The notes beneath the pieces are model-generated. The model was given only the letters and a program-made list of their open reading frames with translations. It was not told where the DNA came from and did no database searches. Of a stretch of 64,000 nt of DNA, positions 23,700 to 40,531 are shown one piece after another. The DNA is from Cheilinus undulatus. Its lineage: Eukaryota > Chordata > Actinopteri > Labriformes > Labridae. The translations under genes and the position numbers were made by a program. The stretch is from positions 45,825,874 through 45,889,873 of the forward strand of contig NC_054868.1 of the NCBI RefSeq assembly GCF_018320785.1. Reading direction: 5' to 3'. Position 1 is the first letter of the stretch; the number at the start of each line of letters is the position of its first letter.

Positions 23700-24590
23700 A
23701 TGTTGAACAGCGTAATTAAACCAGATGAACCACATCTTAAATGCCAAGAAAATAGGTCATCTGTAAATCCTTTACTTGAAAATCTTGAGTGACGACATTA
23801 TTAGTATCTGTACAGAACATAAAATTGTAACGATTAACCTCCACCCATGCTAATTGTGTCAGTATTAAGCATTAAATGCTTTACATCCCCAGTGTCTAAC
23901 ATTCATTTAATTCATTACATTTAACTGTAATGGAAAAAGATAATAACATCCAATTCAACCATTTATGTAATTACATTGGGATGTTGTTTCCTTTTAGCAT
24001 AATGGTGGAAAATTTAAGGTGCAAAACAGTGAACTTGTAAACAGAGTACACCCACTATTATGTGACACACCAGGGTTATTTAAGATCTCATTCAATTTGT
24101 CACCATACACACCTCTGCAATTTGTAAAATTGAGGAATAAGAAAAGAAAGAGAGTTAATCTGTTGCTTATGTGACTGTAGGTGTGTGTTTTGGTGGAGCA
24201 TTTAGAGAAAACAAAAGACAGGAGAGACAATAACCTGAGTCAAACATCTCTGAAAAACAAGTAAAACTAAGGCAACTTGATGAAACAAAAATACACATTT
24301 GATCTTTGAAAATATATTTACTGTGAAATGACAGATGGTTAATCTCCCTAAGGAGATCATTTATCATAATCACATATTTCACTGAATGCTAACATGCAGA
24401 AAATATCTGCTGTCTGCAGTGAGATCAAGCATTTTCTTAAAAAAAAAAAAGTATTATACCAACTACACCTCTGTAATGACGTGAGGGATTATGAACTATT
24501 GCGCTATTTATTTCACAAAAATACAAAAGTACAGATATCAGTAAAAACTTTCATACCAAGGAGTTTATGGCACTTCAATGCATTTTCTCC
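23700..24590. other. Intergenic stretch between perforin B and C, left part
   Basis: AT-rich DNA upstream of the perforin B leader exon. No exon, RNA gene or repeat family is recognised. Confidence 0.5.
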
Positions 24591-24596
24591 AGTGTT

Positions 24597-25165
24597 GCAC
24601 ACATGTCATGTTTTGTCTCCCAGGAGGGCACTTTATCTTGTTTTGTCAACTTAAATGGCACTTAGATGGCAACCTACAGAGCACTTGATCACATTTTGTC
24701 CACCAGTATGGACCCCAGGAGGCACTTTATCTCATTTCATCCATTGGAAAGGCACCCTAGGGGCTTTTGATCATGTTTTGTCTATGGGAAGGGCGCCCTA
24801 CCTATCATTTTTTTGCCATCTAGAGTGGGGTACAGAGGGGGTACTTAAACACATTTTGTTCATCTTGATGGGGAAAAAGGGGCACTTTATCAATTTTTTT
24901 TCACCTTGATGGAAAAATCAGGGGCACTTTATTCCATTTTGTACACCTAGATGACATATATGATTTTTTTGGCCACCTAGATAGTAACCTCGGGGGCACT
25001 TCATCATTTTTACCACTGGAAGAGCACCCTACAGGGCACAAATGATCTTTTTATCCACCTAGATGGAAACCTTAGTGTTACTCCATCATGTTTTTGCAAT
25101 TAGGGGGCATTCTTGAGTTTACTTTATTTTTTCATCTATTAAAGGGGCATCTAAGAAGGCATTTT
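24597..25165 (+). repeat. Degenerate minisatellite, about 10 units of 45-65 bp
   Basis: Recurring order GGGCACTTTATC, CATTTTGT, CCACCTAGATGG, then ACCCTAGGGG-type text, with much substitution and length change between units. The run accidentally opens reading frames (24394-24909), but they follow the repeat and encode nothing recognisable. Confidence 0.8.
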
Positions 25166-25169
25166 TAAA

Positions 25170-26320
25170 AACATTAGGCCATAATTGCCCCTCTGTCCCC
25201 CCTCTGAGTCTACCAGTGGTTGTGGGCAGTACTTGTGTCAAAATAAATGAGAATTAAGGACTCAGGCCTTCATGTGATCTCTTGTCTGCTTTGTTCAGTA
25301 AAATGCAATTTATTATAACTGAAGAAAATTTAAAAATACATTGAGTTTAAGGTATTTCAAAGCATCGAAACTTACTTTGCTGAAGGCAGATGATTGACAG
25401 TAACATGGTTTTTCATACGTTCAACTTTAACACTGACCTTGAGCTGCTGCTGAGTACAAATTATCTTTGTTTCTGTCACAGGTGTGTTTGACAGGAAGAT
25501 CAATTATAACTTAACCACTTAATTATTGGTCCTGTAAGTTATATAGCAGTCAATGACACCACAATCAATAATGTAAACGTTAATTGATGAGGTCAACAAG
25601 TTTCACTCCTCCCACACCAGCCTGATTAATATCAAGCTAAGAGAGTCTAATGAAGTCAACCGCTTAATGTCCATAAACATCAGTAACTACATTTTGAAAA
25701 TAATATTTAGGGTAAAACCTTTATTCTCCAAGGAGTACTATGCTACACTCTTTAATTTTACCCTCATTTTTCATGGTCATGGATCAAATTTCACTGTCTA
25801 GTATCATTGTTTCTAATGAATGATGGCATAAAGTGTCAAACATTTCAGAGATGTGTGAGATGAACTTCTCTTATTCATGCTCATGAATAAGAACACATTC
25901 ATACAAAATTTCACTTTGTATTTAAATCTAAGGCTAGTAGGCTTTATTGAGTTGAACTTAGTCTTTGTTTTAATAAAAAATGTTGAGTTATTTTGACTGC
26001 AGTTTTGATAAGAGGAGCATTTGATGACTGATAATCATAACTAAACCATTTTTAATGGTAACACATATTCAGACAGGTATTTTTTGGTCTAAATTGACCC
26101 TGTTTGGTTTGCCTACATAGTATTATCACCCAGCTCTGAGTTAGACTTTTATAGTCAACTTTTTCTATCATTAAGACTGTTTATACTTATTTTTATAATT
26201 TGATATGCCTCATTTGCATGAAATTACACTGTTTAGAATCAGATTTAGCAGAAATTGTTTATTATTTTGGCTCAAGTGATGATCATAGTAGGGTTTTTTG
26301 GGATTTCCCCGGCATGCCTT
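25170..26320. other. Intergenic stretch between perforin B and C, right part
   Basis: AT-rich; no gene or repeat family is recognised. It contains the 3' flank of perforin C. Confidence 0.5.
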
Positions 26321-26327
26321 TTAAAAT

Positions 26328-29300
26328 TTAATTGCTTATTGTTAATTTACATCCATTTTTTGTTATTGTTGTTGTGTTTTGTTGTATTTTAAAATGTGCA
26401 AATAAATCAGATCCTGTCAGATGAGTGTCACAGGTCAGAGTGTACTGAATCTCAAAGCCGCCATGATTTACGGGACAGCTGAAACTGTGAGTCCCCTCGC
26501 TCATGTGCCTGTAACATCGTCCAAGATATTGGTGATTTGGCCAGTCCTCATCCCAGAGCTCAACATATAACAGCGAGTTAGCATCCATCTTCAAAAATAA
26601 AATCAATTAATTAAATTAATAAAATGAGAAAAAGTCCAACTCTTCAAACAGGCAGACAATTAAAGCACTGAATTATAATCTGATTTTAAAAGAATCATTC
26701 AGACATGAGCTCTCTTTGATTGCCCTTTCATAATTTAAGCTGATCTAAGGAGAAAATGTACTGACCAGGCCAAAATAGTAATAAGCGTTCCACCAGGGAT
26801 GGTTTGACTTGACCATATGAGTCTGTCGATAGTGGGGACCACACCACAACTTAACATAGCTGTAGAAAAAGAAAACAAGACAGCTATTAATGTTTGATAC
26901 ACTTCACTCAGAACTCAGTTCTTGTCGTACATGCGTACAAATGTTAAAGCTGTATGATTGCTTTCCTATCATCATGATAGCTACTTAGAATCAATTTTAT
27001 ATTTCAAAATCTCTCATTTGTTAATTTAGTTTTTTCCAATCACTCTTCATGTGTAAAGCACTAATTCATATCCAGTGTTAAGATACCAGGGTTAGGAAAA
27101 GTTTGAGTAGCTAGAAAAATTCCTTTTTCAAGGAGAAAACCTCAGCAGAATGAGGGTCTGTTTGAAAAGAAAAAAAAATTACCCCCCAAGTCCTTTCTTA
27201 TCCACTTTTCCTTGATCTGATGAAAAACGTCACTGGGTCAAGGAAAGGTGTGAAAAAAATACAGGAAAAGAGAACCACAGTGATAAGAGAATTTGGCTGC
27301 TTTTACACTACGCTGATCTTACCAATGTGATGTAGGTTTGTATTTTTAGGATTATTATTTATAACTTTACAAAGCTGATGGATTTGCCAGTCTGTCATCT
27401 GGTAAATCCACAACGCTTGTGAAGAACTGAAAATGGTTTGAACCCAAAGCCTACAGCAATAGCTGCCACCAGTGTAGTGATTAGCTATAGTAGCTTTAGT
27501 ATAGCAACAGTTTTATCAGAACTGGACCACATTTCTGTTTGAAATAAAGAGCAAAAATAGGACTGAAAGCTTTCCATGACAAAAAAGATGTTTTTGCTCA
27601 TCTCACAGCCTGCTTTGGCATGTGTTTGTCATCGTTACGCGCAGGGTTTGCCAGCGTATACAATGACTTCTGCTGTGGTAGGTATTAGCACAGATGTTGC
27701 TGTGGTATAGCGACAGTTTAATCAGAACTGGACAACATTTTCTTATTTGAAACAAGTGCAGAAAGTCACGTTTAAAGCTTGTCTTGGCAAAGAAGGTGTT
27801 TTGCATGTCTCCCGAACAGTTTCAGCAAGAAACTCTGGCTCTGAATTTCATTGAGAAACTCAGCCGTTCACATCCTACAGCAGCGCCTGTAAACCTCAGC
27901 TTTCATCTGCAGCTGCACATGCCTGAGTAGCTCATTTTGCCTTGCTGCCCTGATTGGCCTGTCATGAATGTAACCAACAGAATTTTCCTCCAATCACCTT
28001 CTGAAAACTTCTACTTTACTCACGCTTCAGTCTTTCCCCAAATATCTCCTTTCAGATCCCAGGCTCTGATGACTCTTACTCCCACTGTACCCATGGAGAC
28101 CTGCTTAGGACAGCAGTTTGGGACCATGTCTGGATTGTGCCCACAGTCTGGTTCTTTTTTTTTCACTGCATTGTCTTCCAAGTATTGCTCTATGGCGGCT
28201 TTCAGCTCTGCTTTCTGCACTTCATTTGGCACCAGTGCATACATCGGCCTCAGAGAGTACGAAACAATATCTGGGTGGTCCTTCAGGGTGCTCAGCCACT
28301 TTGTGTATCCCATCGTGTCATTGTGAGTGAGTGAAAACTCTCCCAACCAACCAGTCCCTCCTACCACTGATGTGTAGTGCTGGTGGAGACTGGAGCTGTA
28401 TAAAGTCGAGGTTACTGTGTTCTGTAAGATCTGGGAGCAAGACTCATAGTCTGCAGATAGCTTTAGCTTCCCAGGCCTAAAGACAAACCCAGAGACAAGC
28501 AGGAGTGGACCTGAAAGACACGAGGAGGAGAGGCTATTCAGAAGCAGAAATGACCATATTTAGCATCTATCTTTGGATGTATGACTGCAACTTTATAGCA
28601 CATCCTAATAAACCCTTTTATTATGTTGGTTTTGATCTTACTGGGTAAATGATTCACAAAATTATCAAACTATTTGATAAGAGGTTGTTCAATGTTTCTT
28701 TCATAAGTGCATTTTTTAGTAAACTATGTCTACCGTGTGCCAGGTGAGCCCTTTCAAGACAGTCAGACATGCCCATGTAGCTGTGACTCGTCTCAGCCTT
28801 TGTGGATGAGTTATAAAAACTTGGCAGTCTGGACAAATCCTTTCTGAAGTCAGGGCTGAGGCGCGGTCTGTTTGACACACGGTAACTAAACACACAGAGA
28901 CAGAATGTTAACATGAATTATCTAAACTTACATAAATGAATGATCTTCTGCATGATGCATTGATCTGAACTCTGTACCTGTAGTGCTTGCAGGAGATCTC
29001 ATGGGTGCTAAAGAAGTATCGGTCTTCCTTTAACCTTTCTGAAGCAAAGTTATACACAGAAGAGCGTGTTCCTCCCACATGTAGGCCAGCAGACTCAAAC
29101 TTATCTAAATTTAGGCCCATCTGGTTGAATAAAAAGAAAATTAATGCTCACAAATGCTTTAAGTTCAGTGAAAATCTCCCTGACATTTTCTAATAAACCA
29201 TTTATTTATAAAATCACAAGCATAAATAGCTGTCAAATATAATGATAAAACACTCATTAAATTGTTTTATTAAAAGGCCTTATGGTAAGGAAAATGTTAG

Positions 29301-32263
29301 GCCTATTTTGTCAGAGTATTTTTAAGTACACGATTAAAAACAGTGTTGATTTTTGACAGCAATGTCTCACTTTTTCAGTGTGGGGTTGAGCAGCTTGTCT
29401 AGATAAAAGTAAGGGTGTCTCCAAGGGAAAAAATGGAATTCACTGCTTTAGACTGTAATTCCTAAGAGCAATTCATCCAGGTACTTTGCCCAAACAATGC
29501 TAATCCTTTTATTTTTGAAGATGTTCTTATGGTGGTACATGGGAGAAAAGAGGTCTTTAGCAATTTAAAAGCTAAAATGAAAAAAAATACAGTTTAACAG
29601 TTGTTGTCCAGTGAGGAGTTTGCTTAATTAAAGACTTTCTGGGCTGGGATTGGCCTGGTAACATTACAAATAAAGAAAGTTAAAAGTGTATGTGAGTGTC
29701 TGTTCTGACTCACTGTCAAACTAGACAAACACCCCCATCTTGTGACCAAAGATGTTATTTACTGACATCAGATGCCTTATGTGTTAGTTGAGTTGGATCT
29801 ACCTTTAAAACTTTGAATGTGTGAAAACCTGTTACAGGCAGACTACAGCTCCTGCTGTCACAGTGATCACTCCTCTCTATTACAGCTAAAAGCCACAGAG
29901 CTCTTCTTTTACACTACTTTCTCTTTTGATGATGAAAAATATATCCTAAAACATGTTTCTAAATAGTTTGAAACCCAAAACACAACAGCATTGCAGCGGC
30001 TGTGCTCTAATCCAGTGGTTCTCAACCTTTTCAGCCCATGACCCCCAAAATAAAGGTGCCAGAGACCGGGGTCCCCTACTGTTCCTGAAGGTGGTTGAAC
30101 ACAGCCATACACAATCAAGAATAGTCATGTACAGACAACGCCATCCATAAGGGGGATATAAAGGGTTGAGCTGTAGGATGTCAAAAAATTCATGGTCCAA
30201 TGTAAAGTTAAGCTCTGGTATCCATATTTTATATTCAACCTTAACAATAACCACTCTTATCGAAGACATATCTTTTTTAATTCGTTTGTGTAGTCAAAAG
30301 CCTTCTTTAAATGTAAATCCCTTTTGTTAAAAACAGAATTAAAAAGGATTAAAAACAGCTAGAATGGATTAATAATGGCAAAAATGGTGGAAAAGGTGAT
30401 GAAATTGGTTTTAAAAGTAGCATAAATGTGTTAGAAGTGGCAAAAAAGTAACCAAAAACAAGTCAAAATGAGTCAAAGTGGCAAAAACAGACATATATAG
30501 TGGTGAAAGGGGATTCAAACGTGTCTGAATGGCTTTAAATTGGCAAAACTGGGGGGAAATTTGGTGAAATGGGATGAAAATTTTATATAAACTGGCCAAA
30601 ATGAGCATATCAAATAGTGAAATGTGGTTAAAATGGGCAATTTGCTTGCATTTTAAAGTCCAGTGTTAGTTGGACATACTACAATAACTTGACTTTGTCT
30701 ACCTGCATACATCTGCACTGAATCATCTGTTTAACTAGTACATATTTGATGATCACATGATGTTTTTAAGGCTATGACATAAGATCCAAAAGAAAACATG
30801 AGCCCTAAAAAGAGTACCGACTCTTTGGTTGTACAATTCTATTAAATCTAATAACCCTTTTTAATTTTTTTTTTAAGATTTATTTTTGGCCCTTTTCGTG
30901 CCTTTATTGGATAGTGGAGGACAGTGGATGGACTTGGAAACAGGGACGAGAGTGGGGGAGAGACATGCGACAAAGGGCCACAGGCCGCCCGTGTACATGG
31001 TTCACGCCTTAAACCACTTGACCATCGGCGTGCCCCAATAATCCTTTTCTTTATATCAACTTGTAGACAAAGGTTTGGTGGTTAATACAGTTGAGTCTTA
31101 TGATAACATGAAGCTAAGTAAGGGTTAATAGTGTCTAATTAAACAAACCATGACCTTTTCTAACTGTGTTAGTTCTCCAGGGGGATATATGACACCCAAG
31201 GGTGAAATGAGCAAAATAATAAAATAATTTCACACACTTAAGTTACGGTTACAAACAGAAATGGTGAGATATTTCCTACCTCCCAACCTTTGCTGTCCTC
31301 AGAGATGAGACTGTTAACCAGTGAACTGTGGATACAAGACTCAATATTAAAGCTCTTTAATACCAAGGGTTTTCTTTTTGCTTTTTTAATGTTAAAATAT
31401 AATTAGGGATGCAGGTTATTGTATTTTTGCAGATATTTGATACGCCAATATTTTCAAATTGATTTTGGCTGATAGCAGAGAAGTGAGACGGTAGACAGTC
31501 TGTTAGTTGTTTTATGTTTGAGGAAGATTAATGTTTAGTAATTATGCCTTGTAATTGTCTTTTTGTCTTCAATTCAAAATAAGATGTCAACAACAGGTGG
31601 GTGGAGTCCGCTTAGCTTGGAAATGTCTAGTGGGGCCACAGTGTTATAAGGGTTGGCTTTTAAAAGTGCTGGAAATACTAAAGGGAATTGATGTTCTCAG
31701 CTAATGTATATAGTTGTCATTTGAAATTAATAGCATTTCAGTGTGAAAATTCTCAGCTTTGAAATATTACAGGAATGTTCCAAGCTGCAGATAAAACCAG
31801 TCAGCAATTTGATGTTATAAAACAATAAAATACCTGACAGTGGTGTGTTTAGAGTCAACAACTTTAGCGCTGCATCTGCTGAATGCTCGCCAGTCAACGA
31901 CAGAGGCTGGCAGCTGACAGTGAAAATAAAAACAGTGTTACATGCACACATCGCAGCTTTTAAAGTTGCTGCTGTCTACCAGTTTAGTTTTCTTACTTTC
32001 TGCAGCTTGTTGCCTTGCAGAGCGTTGGCACACAGAGTGCAGGTGCTTCTAGGAGTCAGGTAGATCTTTGTATTGATCATGTAGGCTCCTGTATGCCGCA
32101 GTGTGACCACATCAAAACCTTCTCCTACCAGGTTGTGGCCCGGTACAAAGGGAGCTCTGATGCACTTTTTATAGCTTGCAATGCGACAGGAAAGGACGGA
32201 AGAGGGAGGCAGAAAGAAGAGGAGACTCAGGGGGAGTAGAGACAAGGCTGGAAAGGAGAGCAT
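26328..32263 (-). CDS. prf1-like: Perforin-1-like gene, copy C (509 aa, lacks MACPF signature)
   Basis: Coding exons: 32263-31997, 31913-31834, 31325-31280, 29120-28978, 28885-28734, 28510-28024, 26859-26766 and 26588-26328. Lengths 267, 80, 46, 143, 152, 487, 94 and 261 sum to 510 codons including stop. The signal peptide, [15 protein letters not shown] and [15 protein letters not shown] match copies A and B. Exon 5 is a fusion of the exons that are separate (5 and 6) in B. After STKA the text jumps to a frame-shifted remnant of the downstream exon, so YGTHYI and the following GG strand are gone, together with one intron. Frame is regained at the next splice junction. The C2 loop reads [12 protein letters not shown], without the later aspartates. 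The product is probably not lytic in the usual way; it could be an expressed divergent paralogue or a young pseudogene. Confidence 0.85.
27360..28015. mobile_element. Non-autonomous hAT-like element, diverged copy 3
   Basis: Partial similarity to 16294-16850 (GCTGATGGAT near the left, ATGTTGCTGTGGTATAGC, CAGTTTAATCAGAACTGGAC, CTGATTGGCCTGTCATGAAT). Some internal blocks occur twice. It ends just short of the perforin C exon edge at 28024. Confidence 0.5.
30014..30290 (+). mobile_element. hAT-like non-autonomous element, truncated
   Basis: CAGTGGTTCTCAACCTTTTC, then CCAAAATAAAGGTGCCAGAG and GAAGGTGGTTGAACACAGCC. It is the same family as 53028-53375, but the right end is not found. Confidence 0.65.
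30866..31037 (+). repeat. SINE-like repeat
   Basis: GATTTATTTTTGGCCCTTTT, CGTGCCTTTATTGG, GGGGGAGAGACATGCGACAA and a 3' end with CATGGTTCACGCCTTAAACC. This resembles a tRNA-derived sequence in reverse. A second copy lies at 51487. Confidence 0.65.
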
Positions 32264-32508
32264 GGCTGAGGAAAAACTGGAATGATGCAGGAAAAAACCC
32301 CAAAAATTTCAGCAAATCCAAACCATCCAAAAATACCACGACATTATGCCTTCATCTCTTACTATTAGCTCTGATCTGAAAGAATCATTAAAACCAGTGT
32401 AGTTTTTATTTTCTGAAAAATATAAAGCCTCAAAGTCCTAAAATCTTACTATATGCAATCAAACTTTTTAAAGATGGTTCCTGTGATGTTTATAAAAGAA
32501 GTTTGTAC

Positions 32509-32580
32509 CTGTTCCTAACACTGAAGCTGTTGTTGCTCTGCCTCCTGGCATCAAAATGCAAACCAGCAGGAGAGAGAAGC
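32509..32580 (-). other. 5' UTR exon 1 of perforin copy C (predicted)
   Basis: A non-coding stretch ending in a donor (GAACAG then GTACAA, GT at 32508-32507). It aligns with the leader exon of copy A at 5961. It would splice to the acceptor TTTCCTCAG just before the ATG at 32263. The transcription start is not defined. Confidence 0.5.
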
Positions 32581-32699
32581 CTTTGCTTTTCTATTAGAGT
32601 TAAGGATGGACTGGAGCTTATTTTTTTACTGTGCTTATTGGAGCTTGTAAAGAAATAAAAGGAGAATGAGTTTAAAGATAAAGAGTGATAAGCTACGCA

Positions 32700-33010
32700 G
32701 ATTACAAAGAGAAATATTGTTTAAGCACAGCTGGGTTGGAAAGTAATGCAGACCGAGTATGCTCATAACTCTGACCGGGGAAGTTTTTGATCTTTTCTTT
32801 ACTTTCAGCGAACAAAGTTATAGAAAGCTTTACCTGCTGTTCCAACCCTGTGTTTCTTTAATAGTTTTACCCACAAATGCAACTTACTTAATTGTATAAG
32901 TGAGCTGGGAAAATTCAGGATAAAACATTCTGTGCAGATGCAGTGAGTATGGTTTCACTGCTGTGAAAATGGATAAGCCATCTCAAAACCAAACAGATTT
33001 TATCAACATG
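32700..33010. other. Intergenic stretch upstream of perforin C
   Basis: Contains the presumed promoter of perforin C at its left border. No defined element is recognised. Confidence 0.4.
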
Positions 33011-33011
33011 G

Positions 33012-34060
33012 GGCACCATGGGCGTAGCACAGGGGGGAAAAGGGTACTGATTACCTGGGCTCACAGTAGGGAGGGGCCCTTAAGATACCTGTACGGAGGC
33101 CCATACATTATGAGATTATTATGAGATAAAAAGTCAATTATAAGATAAAAAGGCAAATATGAGATGGTAAGTCAAAATTATGAGATGAAAAGTCATACTT
33201 TTGACTTTATATCTCACTATGATGTTTTATCTTATAATTCTGACTTTTTATCTCATATTTCTGACTTTTTATCTCATATTTTCAATTTTTACTCATAATT
33301 TTGATTATTTATCTCATAACTTTGACTTTTTATCTTATAATTATGATTTTTTTGTTTCATTATTTTGACTTTTATATCATGAGTTCGAGTTTGTATCTCG
33401 TAATTTCGACTTTATGTCATATTTTCAACTTTTAGTCTCATAATTATGACTGTTTATCTCATACTTTTGGCTTTTTATCCCACAATTTTGACTTTTTATC
33501 TCATATTTTGACTTTTTTATCTCATAATTATGACTGTACATCATAATTTAGACTTTTTATCTCATAATTTTGCCTTTTCTAGTCATTATTATGAATTTTT
33601 ATTTTATAATTTTGGCTTTTTACCTCTTAATTATGACTTTGGATCCTTTAAAAAAAAATCCTATCTTCCACATGTTTCTTTTTTAAGTGGTGGAAATGGG
33701 CTTCCACATGCCTGCAATGAAAAGTCTTTTTATTTAATTATTCTTGGTAATTAGTGTCATTATTGTAAGGGACTAGATGAATCGATCAACAGACTGAAAT
33801 TTGTATCAAATAGAGTAAAACAGAATACTAGCGGGGCCCTCCCTTAAAAATGTCCAAATGGTGTAGTCTAATAATGCAAGTAAGTTTAATTAAACCATAG
33901 TAAAAATATAGCTCATGAATTGGGAAATTATGGTTAAAAAATACATCAAAATGCATAGATATTTGTAAAAATGATGCAACATTTGTTGTTGCTAGCCAGC
34001 TAAGGGGAGCCCTGTGTAATATTCTTTCTGGGGGCCATACATCCCTAGCCACGTCTCTGA
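33012..34060 (+). mobile_element. Unclassified dispersed element, copy 1
   Basis: Left end CATGGGCGTAGCACAGGGGG with GGGTACTGATTACCTGGGC, and right part AAATACATCAAAATGCATAG then GGGGGCCATACATC. Both halves are found in inverted order at 44877-44232, which defines a shared element. The middle here carries a large fold-back minisatellite that the other copy lacks. Confidence 0.6.
33108..33650. repeat. Minisatellite of about 20-21 bp with an inverted start
   Basis: About 20 units of ATAATTTTGACTTTTTATCT type. The first few units (33108-33200) are in the opposite orientation (AGATAAAAAGTCAATTATA), so the array can fold back on itself. Confidence 0.85.
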
Positions 34061-34920
34061 TGGGTACAGAGGGACACCTGCAGTTTTGGCCAACTAAATG
34101 TGGACTCTTATATCTAATCAGAGTGGGGAACAAATCATGGGAAAGGATCCACAGGCCAGGTCACTCATGTCAATGAAAACAGCCTCAGCACACGGAGAGA
34201 ACAGACACAACCATGAGATGTGTGGTTTCTATAAAAGAAGACAAGTTAAACCAAAATCTTACAAAAGAGTCATTTATTACTGGAAGAATAACTTCAATGA
34301 CACAAGAGAGGAATATTTCATCTGAAGTTTGATGCTTTTAAAAGCTGCAGAGCTGATTTTTAAAACCTGCAAGTTTTCACCTGTGCCATCTTTGAATATC
34401 ACTGAGGAGAAGTAACCATGCACTTCTTTTTAATGATGATTATGAAGAAAATATTCGGTGCTTTTTGAGCACCTGTAAGGGACAAATTCCATCAATTCAG
34501 GATTTGGAGACTGGTACGGTCTACTAACTGTGGGGACTTTAATGACTGGAAAGTATTAAAAATCTGTTTCTGGAGCAGTGATAATGATAGCAGGGCTGCT
34601 TTGGTAAACACACAGTAAAACCAGAAAATGTTGCAGGAAAAAAAACAAACAGTATATGGTCCATTTGAAGACATGCACATCCAAAAACATCCAAGCTTTT
34701 ACAGACGCATTCTCAATCAACGTGTGAAACTGTTATCATGTGGCCGCTCACTTCAACAGAGTCACAGGCACTCATGTTTTCATTTACTCACATTACCGTT
34801 GTTAATAAGAGCTCAAGGTCCTACAAGAAGAATACTCCTTATCGTTAGGTGTAATGAAATTATTCGCTCAGGACTAAATCAGCCCCACTTTAAATAATGC
34901 AATTCAGCCCATAAGCTGTT
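34061..34920. other. Intergenic stretch 3' of pin1
   Basis: Between the dispersed element and the pin1 polyadenylation signal. No gene or repeat family is recognised. Confidence 0.5.
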
Positions 34921-34922
34921 TT

Positions 34923-34928
34923 TATTGG
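34923..34928 (-). terminator. pin1 polyadenylation signal AATAAA
   Basis: Minus-strand AATAAA about 95 nt downstream of the pin1 stop codon, the first such hexamer in the expected 3' UTR. Confidence 0.6.
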
Positions 34929-35020
34929 GAGGCATGTGTCATTGAGTTTAATCACAGGTCTGTTTTGGTTTAACTGTGTTTGTGTAGTAAGAGGGGAGTA
35001 CAGTGAGTGGCTTGATCCTT

Positions 35021-40129
<5,109 letters not shown>

Positions 40130-40140
<11 letters not shown>

Positions 40141-40195
40141 GTATTGTAATACCAGTGAAAAGGGGAGAATAAAACACTCTGGGGTGAATTTCCAG
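40130..40195 (+). other. ubl5 5' UTR exon (predicted)
   Basis: Non-coding leader ending in the strong donor CAG|GTAAG at 40196. The next acceptor lies 9-16 nt before the ATG at 40532. The 5' end is an estimate. Confidence 0.5.
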
Positions 40196-40531
40196 GTAAG
40201 AATCGATCATTTAACACATCTCTTGTTGAAATGTCAGAGCACTGATGACACCATAAGGCTGAAAAGCTGTTTAAATGTTCGTTTTTAACACTGCGCACAT
40301 GGTTAATGTACGAATTTGTTGTTAGCTTTAACTGATGTTAGCTAATTGTCTATTAAAACAGTGTTTCTTATTCTGCCTTCTGTTTTCTTATCTGTTCTCA
40401 CTCTAAATGACCCACATTAGCACTGGATCACGTTTACGTGAACACGTCCCGAATAAAACGGTGTACTGGTTAAAATGGTCTCGCAGATGTTATGCTAACT
40501 GTGTCTTATTTCCTAGCTAACAGGACTAAAG

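Noticed and set aside
24394-24909. Plus-strand open frames in the intergenic minisatellite
   Set aside because: They follow the repeat period and have no splice, start-site or family support.
24597-25165. CRISPR-like array
   Set aside because: Vertebrate DNA, units diverged throughout with no constant repeat and unique-spacer pattern, and no cas genes.
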